From: Morchella semilibera
Taxonomy: Eukaryota; Ascomycota; Pezizomycetes; Pezizales; Morchellaceae
Direction of reading: 5' to 3'
DNA length: 64,000 nt
Assembly (NCBI GenBank): GCA_009192285.1
Contig: WBVU01000011.1
Span: forward strand, 2,007,178-2,071,177
Positions 52,187 through 62,402 of the stretch are shown here, one piece after another. How positions within the stretch are numbered: position 1 is the first letter of the stretch; each line of letters begins with the position of its first letter. Below the pieces are notes generated by a model. It had not been told where the DNA came from and ran no database searches. It saw only the letters and a list, made by a program, of their open reading frames with translations. The position numbers and the translations under genes were made by a program.

Positions 52187-52555
52187 ATGGTGGGTCAACG
52201 TCAAATCACGCGTGAGCGGGCGAAAGTTACCCGCACTGCATATAAAAAAAACAAGTATATTAATGTCATGGCGCCAAGATACAACCCGCCACATCCCCGT
52301 GAAATTTCGGCGGCTTTTATTACAAAAATATTATGCGGAGAAAAAGTGGCTTTATTAGAAGTAATAGGCGAGAGGTATAGATGTGGTAGGTGCAGCCCCG
52401 CAACTTATAAGACTTTAAATAGGTGCTACCTATATTCCGCAGGTACTGTACGGTCTGTACCTATCGTGGGTGCAAATAACTTCAAAGCGCATCAAGCGCA
52501 TCCGCTATTGACATTAGTTACAGGGTGGGCGAATAAGGGGCTGGCAGCGCCCTAA
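52187..52555 (+). CDS. Unassigned 122-codon open frame between two hairpins
   Basis: An ATG-initiated frame starting MVGQRQITRERAKVT, with a Lys/Arg-rich beginning and a CGRC pair (YRCGRCSP) in the middle, ending in GWANKGLAAP. I recognise no family. It lies between the inverted repeats at 51871-51995 and 52629-52712, so it might be a remnant of a mobile element bounded by or near those repeats. It may equally be a chance open frame. No obvious introns extend it. Confidence 0.2.
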   Translation: MVGQRQITRERAKVTRTAYKKNKYINVMAPRYNPPHPREISAAFITKILCGEKVALLEVIGERYRCGRCSPATYKTLNRCYLYSAGTVRSVPIVGANNFKAHQAHPLLTLVTGWANKGLAAP

Positions 52556-52628
52556 CCAGCAAAGAGCTTTTGCATTTTTCTGATTCTAAGTAATCCCTGA
52601 TCTCTGCTGACTTTTGGGTACGTATGTA

Positions 52629-52712
52629 CTTCGGGTGTAGGGGTAAGTGAGAAGACACCAAGCAGCCAAGTTTGCGTGGAGGGTGTCTTCTCACTTGCCC
52701 CTACACCCGAAG
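52629..52712. repeat. Near-perfect hairpin, 31-bp stem and 22-nt loop
   Basis: Arms 52629-52659 and 52682-52712 are complementary at 30 of 31 positions. The one mismatch (T versus C) would be a G-U pair in RNA. Pairing extends outward for about seven more bases with two mismatches. Size and shape fit a microRNA-like precursor or the folded termini of a tiny MITE. It is far more regular than expected by chance in 64 kb. Confidence 0.9.
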
Positions 52713-54457
52713 CACATATTTAGGCATGTTTGAATATACTTGTAGAGTACATACTCTATACCTCTCCCATGCACAGCTTCTGTGCCCCCTATTCAAGTCC
52801 GGTGCCAAGGTATATCAAACCTTCTTTCGTTGCATACAGCGCTCGTCTGGGGCTACGCGAGATCAATGAGGTTGTAGAAATCAAGGGAAAAGAAATGTAG
52901 CAATTCGGCTCAAGTTAAATTTCGATAAAAGCGTCCAATATCGGCCTCCCCGGTATCAGCCCAGTCTAGTCCGGGATGCCCCCGTTCTCATTTACCCTCT
53001 CGCTAAAACTAACACAAGCGAAAGTCCACACATTGGCCATAGCTCCCGAAACCCTGGCTGATAGATAAATCCCGACGACCAGGCTTGCCTCATGTTCGAG
53101 ATGTGGTGTCGTGAATAGGCATTGTAAGTGTGGCAAAATATGTTGCTGGAGAGTAAGCGAATATATTTTCATCGAGCGTTTCACAAAAGAACTGTTCTCT
53201 GAGAATATATGCTTCTCTCGAAAGAGGGCTCACAATGGTGTGTGAACCACACCTTAAGTAGCACGTGGTCCGTGGACCAGTCCATGAGCACAGCTTTGCC
53301 ACTTGGCATCTCCAACTGGATTGTTAATTGGGGGTTTGATTTGTAACGCCGGATAGTTTGGTTATGAGAGAAAACCTTCTGGCGGCTTAAATCTAATAGA
53401 TAGGGAATTGCCGGTATGTAGAATAGGCATCCCACTCCAATGATGGAGCACGGAAGGTAATGTCGGCCTTTATGTATTAAGAGATACCTCCACAATAGGG
53501 GGGCGTTTTACTTAAGGTCTTTGCTAGAACATGGAGTTTATAGGTCCAATAAACCTACCGTACTGATTAAAGGGCGATTGTACCTACTAGGTACCGTAGC
53601 TGCAATACGGTATTGTGGGGGGGGGGGGGAACCCCGAATTAGCGCAATGCCATGGTATGCTACCAGATAGGGTACTGGATACACCCGCTTTTTTTTATAC
53701 CTACATGCTGTATCACATGTTCATAACTACATGTACATACATACATGTATACGTAGCAGTAAGATAAGCAAAATCATTGGATTCGAAATAAAAGCCTCCA
53801 CTATATATATTTGATTGGGGTAATAGAGCGTATTGGCCAACAACCTCTGAGTTTAAATGTTTAATTCTTGGCGACTTGTTTTTGGTGCGCCAAGAGCTCA
53901 AAATTTGAACTCAAAATTTGAAAATATGAGTGTGGCCAACACTCTCTAATATATGCCGAGTATACACGATTCACTATTCCCTCGAACACCCCCCTCAGGA
54001 GATAAATAGATGTAGGTCTCTACTTTTCTGCGTTAGTTCTGTAGGCCCGGGTGTACGGGGTGTTGGAAGCGTCAACTGTCACTACAATCATTCGATCCTG
54101 TCTAGAGTGACATGTAGTACCAGTGATACTATAGATTGTTCTTGCAATTGTGCAATAGCGCAAGCACATCATGAATCCAAAGATCTACATCTTATCAAAA
54201 AATGTTACGAGTGATAAAGTATGATTGAGACATGGCAAAAAATGTCCAAGCGATTGTAATCACATATTAGGCTATACCTCAAACGTTCATATACATATAT
54301 ATTGTCTTAATTATAATTATATATGACCTACAAAGTTATCACATAAAACACCCTAACCTTCTCAGTCCGGGTAACCCACGGACCCACGAAAAGCTTACCC
54401 CAACTTTACATCTGAAAACATCCAATCCCAAGTACCAGGACCTGTTGCGCATAAACA

Positions 54458-54820
54458 ATGGCAAAGAAACGTTCGTTGACTACCCCTAGACCCTATAGAA
54501 AAGTGTTGCTAAAAGCCATGCAGCAAAATCTCGTACGATTGCGGTGCGCCTAATCTCGATGGCAATGACGGGCTACTACAAGACATTTGTGCGACCTCGA
54601 ACTCACCGTCCTTTATCAATGATCAAGTACGATCCAGTCGGTAAGGATATCCACGGCTTTCAATCCCGAATTATCTTTGAAAGAGTGGATACTTGTCTAC
54701 ACGGGGGCAATGTTCAGTCTACGCTGGGCGAGGTTGCGATCAACTAAAAGTGCTGATTCGGAGACCCTAGTTCGGCGAAATGTCCTTTTTCTCGAGGCGA
54801 AGCGCGGAAGGAGTGGATAG
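54458..54820 (+). CDS. mrpl39: Mitochondrial large-subunit ribosomal protein bL33m
   Basis: Structural protein of the mitochondrial 54S ribosomal subunit (yeast Mrpl39, bacterial L33). Exons: 54458-54470 (ATG plus three codons), 54524-54640 and 54771-54820. Introns of 53 and 130 bp start GTTCGT and GTAAGG and end CAG and TAG. The joined frame is 59 residues: MAKK, then [38 protein letters not shown] and [13 protein letters not shown], then a stop. This matches the family across its whole short length (50-60 residues), including the basic C-terminus. The first intron makes residue 5 Pro where many relatives have Ala. The gene lies divergent from the phytochrome 4 kb away and convergent with the coiled-coil gene, whose stop lies 378 bp downstream. 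It needs splicing to be seen at all and is easily missed by ORF calling. Confidence 0.93.
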
Positions 54821-55197
54821 TGTAACCGAGTCCGAAAGCTATATATATCTACGGATCATTGAAAAGGTGTGGTCTATGGTCAGACTTTAAGGCAGGACAT
54901 CGAAGAGGTGATGAATTGTAAATACACATGCATATCTTTGTTGGTTTGGGAACGGCGTCCAGAATACACACGCTAAATACTACAGGGTTATTTGTAGGGC
55001 ATTATATGTCCCTTTTTATAACAGTATGTACTAGTATCGACATAATTCCACCAATTCGGATTCAGAAACTTCATGTTGAAGCTGCTTCTGGATGAAGATG
55101 GACTGAGCATTTCAGGAATCAGTATCAAAGCAAACTTTCGCAGTTAATAAGCAACTAAAAAAAGCAAACACTTCTCATCAATATTATAGGATGTTTT
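54821..55197. other. Short intergenic spacer between convergent genes
   Basis: 377 bp of A/T-rich DNA separates the stops of bL33m (+) and the coiled-coil gene (-). It must contain both 3' ends. No other element is recognisable. Confidence 0.6.
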
Positions 55198-58100
55198 CTA
55201 TAAATTTTTCTTGCCTGCCCTCTTCTTTTCTTTGAAGCTCCTCAAGTTCTTCTTCACAGAGGGCTCCTCCCTCCCTCTACTGCTCTTAAGTGGCTCAGCC
55301 TCATCCCCTGACCATTCTTGGTCGTCTCTATTTTTCCTCCCGCGGTCTTTTCGAGAGCGGTTTGGAAGTTTCTTGGTGTCCTCTGTAGCTCCCCGAGTAT
55401 TACGAGGTATTCTAGGCCTGTTTGGGGTAATTGGAGAATGTTGCTCGACCCTATATTCAAGAATGTCCACAACATGAGATTTTGGGGTGAAGGGTGTCAG
55501 GGTTCTTTTCTCTGGGGAGGCCCTTCTCAGCGGTAGAATATCCACTTCCTTGACACAACCCCCCACGAAGCCCTCACTCATAATAACATCGTCGCTTTCT
55601 TCATGTAATATTCTCTTCGGTGATAAATGCTGGTTCTTCCCTAGGCCTAGGTCTTGCAGGCCCTTCGACTTTTCGACTCTAGGAGGGTTACCCCATATAT
55701 GATGCTCGACCTGCGTTTCGGGGATAGTCTCTAGTGATGTTAGTGGAGAGAGTGGTGGGCTACTCGTGAAGGGGGATTCCATGATTTCGGTAGCCACGCG
55801 TGAATATGGGTCTTTTTTCTTATCAGAATTTATAACTAGCGTACCCTCAGAAGTTTCGATTGCGAGTGGCATTCCGCTGAAAGTTCTAGTTTGGTCTGAA
55901 GAGTCACCTTGGTCGTATTGATTAGAAATCGACCTTGATCTTCTACTAGGATCCCTAAGCTCCCTTAGAACCTTATCCAGTGCTTTTGTTCTCTCCTCTA
56001 GGGTATACGTATTTATTGCGCTTTCTTTCTCCGTCCTACTTCCTTGTTTTTCCCCTTCCGTTTCTTCTAGGGCCGCCCTCAAGTTTCTTTCGACTATACG
56101 AAGGGCTATCAAGTCTCTAGCAGCTGATGATATCCCAGACCTCTCGGGTTCCGCACGCTGTCTGGTTATCAACGATTTGTCTTTCTGGGGAGTATCTGTT
56201 TTTTCTAGCGCCTTTGAAAGTTCATCTGCGGTGTTTCCAAGGATTTTTTCAAGCGCATAATAGCTTGTATTGGACGCCTCCACAAGCTGTGTTAAATTAT
56301 TAATGGTCTTCTCCAAGCTGGTCTTGTCCTGACGGAGCCTAGCATGAGATACCTTGATGTCCTCGTTCTATAATATTAGCGGACTAGATAATTTTATAAT
56401 ACCCCACAAAATCCGTAACTTACTTGTTTGCCCAACTCTTGTATCTCTTTTTTAAGTTCAAATACCTATTTAATCATTATCAATAAAGACTGGAGGAATT
56501 GAAGAGTGGAAATGGACACCTACGACGTTAGATCCCTCAGCTAACATGGTCTTGAATTCCTTGTTATCAGTCTCCAACTTTATTTTCTGCGCTTCGAGCG
56601 ACTTTATTTGATTATGTAACCGTGAGGTTTCCCTTTGCCGAAGCATATTTGCGTTTGTCTCAACTTCGATACGTGCTTTCATCTTTTGTTCCTCAGCCAG
56701 TGCCATGAACCCAGCCCTTTCTTCAACGAAACCCCCAATCTTGTTTTCCGCTTCTTTGTATCTGGAGTTGAGCGCTTCTAGCTCAATTCTTAAAGTTTCA
56801 ATCTCTCTATCCTTTGTCTGTGACAAAATTATTGCTTCTTGAAGATTATCTCTTGCTGTCCCAAACTCTTTCTTCAGATTGCAGTTCTTTTGCTTCAATG
56901 TATTGATAGTTTCGGTCATAAAAGGATCCTCCGCGGCTCGGGCTTCTAGGGCGCTGATGGTTTTTCTTAATGTAGAGATACTACCCAAGTTTGTCAGAGC
57001 ATGTTTCGAGATTTTATGAGGTTTCTCTACAGACCTTTCGTTCAGTGACTTTTCAACTGCACTTCCTCTTTCGACCTGAGTGCTCATATCATCGCACCTC
57101 TTTAAAGCATCTTTCAACTTCAATTCGTGCCCCATGATGATATGCCCTTTTTCGGCAGATTCGACTAATGAAATCTCATATTTTTCATGTATTTCCTTGA
57201 GTTCTGCTTCCAAGCTTACGATTCTGGCATTCAGATAGCCTATATACCCATCTGAGTATGATAGCGCCTCTGCATTCATCTTGTGCGTTTCGTGGAAGAG
57301 ATCCATTATCTCGATCGAAGTGTTGCTAACTCTCCTCTCCACACCAAGCAAAATTTCTGTAGTATCCACCTCCCGATCCTTCAGCTTCTCGATATTTTTG
57401 AAATAGTTTTGGACTAAGTTCCTAGTAATATTCCCATCCGCTTCTATCTTCATCTCCGTAGTCTTTTGGGCCCCAGTCAGTCTTTCAATTAGTTCAGACT
57501 CATCCCTCTCTTTAATTGCTTCCTTGAGCTCTGTAAATCGTCCCATTACCTCAATTTTCCCGTCCTGAACCGCTGTTAGAATAAGTTTGTTTTTTTCTCT
57601 GTCGTCCTGAATCTGACATTCGAGGCTTTGTGTACGGTCTCTTTCGGCAGCTAATAAGCCTGCATTTTCTGACAACTGTTTATGGAGGAATTTTATATTT
57701 TCTTGCACTATTGTGAGTTAATATCTAAACCTAAGTAGGAGCGAAAACTCGAAAAATACAAACTTACGTTTGTGGATCTCCCTGCCTGATTCTTTCAATG
57801 AAGCACTAAAATCACCCCACTCTTTCATCCTTACACCGGCCTTCTCTGTTAGGTCTCTCACCTCTTTGAGGTTGTTTAATAGCTCGTTCCTATCACAGGA
57901 AAGCTCGTTAAAGCTTTGCCTTAGGTGTGTTTTCTTCTCGTTTAACATATTGTAATCATTTCCTAGTCCGTCCACAAACTTTTGAACTCCTGAAACCCTC
58001 TTTTTTAGCCCAGATACTGTATCTTTGTAAGTCGCGACCTGGGCTTTGAGTTCGGCATTCTTCTTCTCTGATGCCTCATTGTGCAAGACCTGTGTGTTGA

Positions 58101-59519
58101 GTGATGAAATTGTTTCGCGCAATCTATTCTCAAGGGTCTGTTTCTCGGTCGTCAGTGCTGTTAGGGCTATCAATAGTTTATGTTCCCCACTGTGGGTTTG
58201 GTCCGGCTCTTCATGAGAGATAGACCCGTGCGGAGGTAAAGGAATCTTATAGCCGGGTTGCCTCGAAGGATTGTTTGTGTTGTAGATAGAGTCTATAGGT
58301 ACTCTGTCATTTTGGGGGGTTCCATTGCTGCCGGCAGTAGATCTATTATTCATGGGGTGGCTTCCATTAATTTTCTCTGATATGGTACTCGCATGTGCTT
58401 CTGAGGAGCTTACCACCCCGTTTGGCGATCCCCGTATAATACTAGTGGGTCGATTAACGCCTTTGGGGAGAGGTATATGCTGCTTTAAAGGTTGGCCCGT
58501 ATGCGCCGGGATGTTTTTATCTCGCCGATATTTTTCGGTATCATGTACTGATTCTGGTAATTTTGGATTACGGCCGTTACTCGAACCTTTAGTCCTAGGA
58601 CTAGGTATTAAAACTTCATCAGTTGGCTCAGTTTTAATTTCATCGTCTAAAACGATAATTTCAGGGCGTTTGTTTCCACCTGGGGCCAGATTAGTAGAGG
58701 AATTGTTTTGAGGTCCAGAGGTTCCAGTGGGTCTTTCATGTCTTTTTCTGGGCCTTGTCTCGTCACTTTGTGAGCTTGCCTCAGTTGCTCTTTCACCATT
58801 GACTCTAGTGGCTCTTCCCCTTTCCTGAGAGTCTTTTCTAGATACTCCTATATGCCCACTATGCCCATCTTGCTGAGGCAGCGCTCTCCCAAGGCCAGAT
58901 TGATCACGCCCTGAATCAGATATAAAAGAACTAGAGCTTTGTGTACGTTTCCGTTTCTCTTTACCTGAGATATGTTGCGGCATAGTCTTCCGTCCCCTTT
59001 CGACTGAGTGTAGAGATTGAGGTGGTGGTAGCATCTTCTCGCGCGGTACTGGTGCCTCGGGCAGGGGTGCCGCTTGAAAGGCTAGTAGGGGAGGGGCAGT
59101 GGTAGGAGCTGAGAATATCGGGACTTGAACTTTCATTGCTAGATGCCATTTTAAGTGTCCAATTAGCCAACTGTGAGCTCTTGTAGCGGGCCAAAATGAA
59201 GCCCACCTTCCATCCCACCTTTTTCCTGTCCACTTATGCCATGGGCCACCTTGCTATGGGGGACATCATTACTCCCCATCCTCTCCCTAGTTTTCACATT
59301 CCCTTTCACTTGACTAGTTGTGTCTATAACGGCTGCTACAGGGGGTTTTCTGCTTGTAGCGGCGAACTTGAAGCCCTGCACAATGCTGTCGATACCTGCA
59401 CTCATGGGTCTGTGGGGCAAGAATCTATCTCCACCCGGTACAGAGAGGTTTAGGGATGGCCTCGGCGGGGATTTGGAGGAGGAAGAAGTGGAAGAAGAAT
59501 GTTCCTTGACTATTTCCAT
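55198..59519 (-). CDS. Large coiled-coil protein, probably nuclear, function unknown
   Basis: Exons on the minus strand: 59519-59207 (or 59219), 59138-57768, 57707-56524, 56465-56424 and 56367-55198. Introns of about 68 (or 80), 60, 58 and 56 bp are GT..AG, and all phases agree, giving 1359 (or 1355) residues. The first donor is ambiguous because two GTGGG sites share the same phase. The N-terminal 400 residues are Ser/Pro-rich and disordered, with basic clusters (GKEKRKR, RPRKRHERP) and a SUMO-interaction-like motif EIIVLDDEIKTEP near residue 265. A coiled coil rich in Glu/Lys/Leu runs from about 420 to 1090. The 42-nt fourth exon encodes VFELKKEIQELGKQ and keeps the heptad pattern. The tail is disordered, with PFTSSPPLSPLTSLE and a strongly basic C-terminus. 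A SUMO-binding motif with a long coiled coil and basic tail resembles synaptonemal or chromosome-axis proteins, but that is analogy only. A kinetochore, spindle-pole or transport scaffold remains possible. Confidence 0.85.
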
Positions 59520-60338
59520 ATTGGCAAATAAATAGATGTCAAGATAAATGGCAACAAGGTCGATAACATCCGGTACGTTACGAGGCTAGTTCCAATTTCG
59601 AATGTAAAGACAGAAGAGTTGGGAAGGTGTGTGCACATACAAATATGATAGCTGTCTGGTAATACATGTACTGGCTCAAACCTACTTAATACGTACGTAG
59701 TACATACGTACCGTGTCTAATGCATTACAAATAAATGTAGACCGTGTATCCCGCGACCTGGTCAGTAACCTAAGCCCACTCAACCGCAATAATATTGCCC
59801 TAATCTCCGCCTTGAAATCAACGAGATGGTCAGGGTTAGGACAGACAATATGTACATGTAGTTACGTGTACTTATGTATTCGTACCTAAATACATGTATG
59901 TATGTATGTACTACCTACATGTTAACATTTATAAGTCCTGGGAAAGGGGGAGAAATAGGTCTCGTAAAAAGTGAAGGGAAAAAAAGTTTGAAACAGCGAT
60001 AATAATAGTGATATGATAAAACAAAAGAAATTCGTCCTGCTGCAAAAGCACAACCATTGTGAATCCTCAAACCGAGAAGGGTTTGGAGAAAGACACACTT
60101 GAAGGATGAAGAAACTACTCGAACAAAAGAATATAGAGTAAAAGGAAGCAAATTGATAACGCCAGTCCCCAACCCTCAACGTACACACAAAAAGGAAAAA
60201 AAGAAAGAAAGAAAATAGACTACAAAACCAGGTTTACTAGAACCTTATACTTTATCAGGTCAGGCACATGACACTAAAGTTATAATGCATCTGGACCCAT
60301 TCACCACTGCACATTCCATCACTTACATGCGCATTTGT
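59520..60338. other. Intergenic: promoter of the coiled-coil gene and 3' end of the LAMTOR1-like gene
   Basis: About 820 bp with TACATGTA at about 59663, 59850 and 59891 and neighbouring ACGTACGTAGTACATACGTA-type alternating sequence. Both flanking genes are on the minus strand, so this stretch is the promoter of the coiled-coil gene. Open frames here are not gene-like. Confidence 0.55.
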
Positions 60339-60895
60339 TTATCCGTCAAGCTCCAGCCCAACCACTAATTTCCCTACACCCTTGACTCTCCCAACTTCCT
60401 TCACAGCTTCTTCCCCTCCTTTCAGGATGCTATCCAACCACTCTCTTTCCTTTACGCCCACAACGGCTGGGTCTAATACTACAGGCATTTCGGGTCCCTG
60501 TTGTGGCGGCTTTGTCTTGCTCAACACAGAGCGATACCACTCACCACGAGTGTTTGGTGTGGCAGAGGAAGATGAGTGTGTTAGCATCGGAGGCGCGAAG
60601 ATATCGATAAGATTTTCTGATGTCTGCGCCACGAGACGCTCGAGATATTCACGCTCGTGAAGGAGCGCCTGGGGATCTACTGGAGGATATGCGCCGTGCG
60701 GGGCAGATTGAGAAATAAAAGCTCCCCCAGAGGTGTAGAGATGGTGTTCATTGTGAGTGGTAAGAAGACGAGTGTGCTCAGACTATTCAGGGGAAGTCAG
60801 TAACTAACAAAGTAGAAAGGCGCAAGAAGGGAGGGGATAAGTACATCATCTGATTTCCTCCGCAGACCAAGGCAGGAAGAGCAGGCGGAGCCCAT
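60339..60895 (-). CDS. LAMTOR1/Meh1(Ego1)-like vacuolar TORC1 scaffold
   Basis: Predicted lipid-anchored scaffold of the Ragulator/EGO complex, which holds Rag GTPases and TORC1 at the vacuole surface in amino-acid signalling. Exons (minus): 60895-60845 and 60782-60339, with a 62-bp intron (GTACTT..AATAG, phase 0), giving 164 residues. Exon 1 reads MGSACSSCLGLRRKSDD. Gly2 in MGSxxS context is a myristoylation site, and Cys5 and Cys8 are palmitoylation candidates, just as in LAMTOR1 and Ego1. Exon 2 opens SEHTRLL (the ExxxLL-type sorting stretch of the family), then PPVDPQALLHEREYLERLVA and QTSENLIDIFAP, matching the conserved helix with its (T/S)xxxIDI signature. The C-terminal half has GEWYRSVL and ends GKLVVGLELDG. 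Length fits fungal members. The first exon is too short to show as an open frame, so this gene is easily truncated by annotation. Confidence 0.88.
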
Positions 60896-62402
60896 ATTAT
60901 TTAAGTGAATGTGATTATATTAAGATGTTATGGTGGTATTAAAGAGGTAGAGGCCGCAATGGTGTATGAGAACGAAACGCAAGTCAACTGTGAGATAGGG
61001 GATATGTGCGGAGATGACAAATTCCCCGAAACCTTAAATCGTGACTGAAGTTTAAGAGGTGAGAGACTTCACTGACAATTAAGTAGTCCAGACTCTAGCT
61101 AAAGACGAAACGGACAACCGCGTAGATCTACGTCGAAGCGGGGGGGGGGGGGGGGGGGGGATATCCGATTGTCGCAACGTTGCCGTTAATCAAGATGTTG
61201 AACAGCTGGTAGCCGTCACTATAAATTAAGTTGCCAATCACGGTTTGTTATGATTATTACCTCGATGGTGTTTGTATTCGCCAACGTCGCCGTCGTGTCG
61301 TCTCCGAAGAGATGTCGGATGGGGGGGATGTAGATTAAGTATGTATGTAGCTGATATGTAGATATTTTAGTGCCGAGACGCCGAGTGGGTAACTATGTGT
61401 TGACTAAAGGGGGGTAGATGATGTCCCGCGTGACGTGACGGCAAAAACACGGGTGGCTGGATGTGGTTATGATAGAGTGAGGAGAAACGAGGGGAATCGT
61501 TGTCCGGGATTATCAATAATATATTTAATATATTGTCACGTATTTATACTACAAGGCCCACAGAAACCAAATTGATGTTGGCACTAATATGTCGTTGCAG
61601 GTATCGCAAGTATTGCGCACCAGTTACTACTCGATAATTCGGATTTAAACCATGGTTATGCAATAATGATCCCTCACTTGCAGGTAGGGGGGGGGTTATT
61701 ATAATTAAGTCCGCCGTATCTTTGCCCTCTTAAAGCGCTGCGATGAAGATGGTCGTTGAGTGTCTGCTCTATCTATGGTTATCGTCCCGCCTCTCTGTTC
61801 CATATGCCTCCCATATGGACCCTTTACTTTCCCGTTTCCGCATCCGGCTTCCCCTCTGATTGCTCGTCAGTATGCGGTGTATGCAGGTAATATTTAGCTC
61901 ACAAGGGTACCGTGGTTCCCGAATCCGCGATCTCACTAGTGTTTGGGGACATAGATTTACTTTGATATGATGGCCTTGCGCGGGGTTTTCTCGTGTATCC
62001 TTGGGTAGCGTATTTTTTTTTAAATTATCAGGCTGACGGCGGCCTTCACAATTCGACTGTCCATGTGCGACTCGAATGGACAACACTGAGTGAGGGGGAA
62101 CCTGTGCGCAGGGCTAGAGGTTGTGGACACTTGCAATTGATTTTTCCTCTTTGAGATGCAGAACCTGGGGCTGTATGCGGCTCTGCTGCATTAGACGTCA
62201 TCCCCGTTGTACCAAAATTAGAATGTATACTCTACATGTATCTTATCAGCACGGTACATCAAGTATTAGATACATGTACATACCAGTCTCTTACCCACAG
62301 TCTCCTTCCCCGCTTCTTCCTCGCTTTTGAAATTTCAACACCAAAAACTGCTAAGCAACCAGGTTACACAGGTAACAAAGTCTCTAGAACTTAGGCTTCA
62401 AG
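60896..62402. other. Intergenic and possible LINE 5' region
   Basis: About 1.5 kb without a recognisable gene. It holds a 21-nt G run at 61140-61160, another G run near 61687, and TACATGTA at about 62233 and 62270. The LINE 5' untranslated region probably begins somewhere in the last few hundred bases, but I cannot see its boundary or a target-site duplication because the 3' end lies outside the window. Confidence 0.5.
61140..61160 (+). repeat. Poly-G run, 21 nt
   Basis: An uninterrupted G run about 250 bp upstream of the LAMTOR1-like start (that gene is on the minus strand, where this is poly-C). Confidence 0.9.

Larger units (their letters stand above)
50458..54457. other. Intergenic with two strong hairpins, no sure gene
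   Basis: About 4 kb between the divergent phytochrome (-) and bL33m (+) genes. It contains the inverted repeats at 51871-51995 and 52629-52712, an unassigned open frame at 52187-52555, a G run at about 53617-53629 and TACATGTA copies at 51713, 53728 and about 53742. The last few hundred bases hold the bL33m promoter. Confidence 0.6.
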
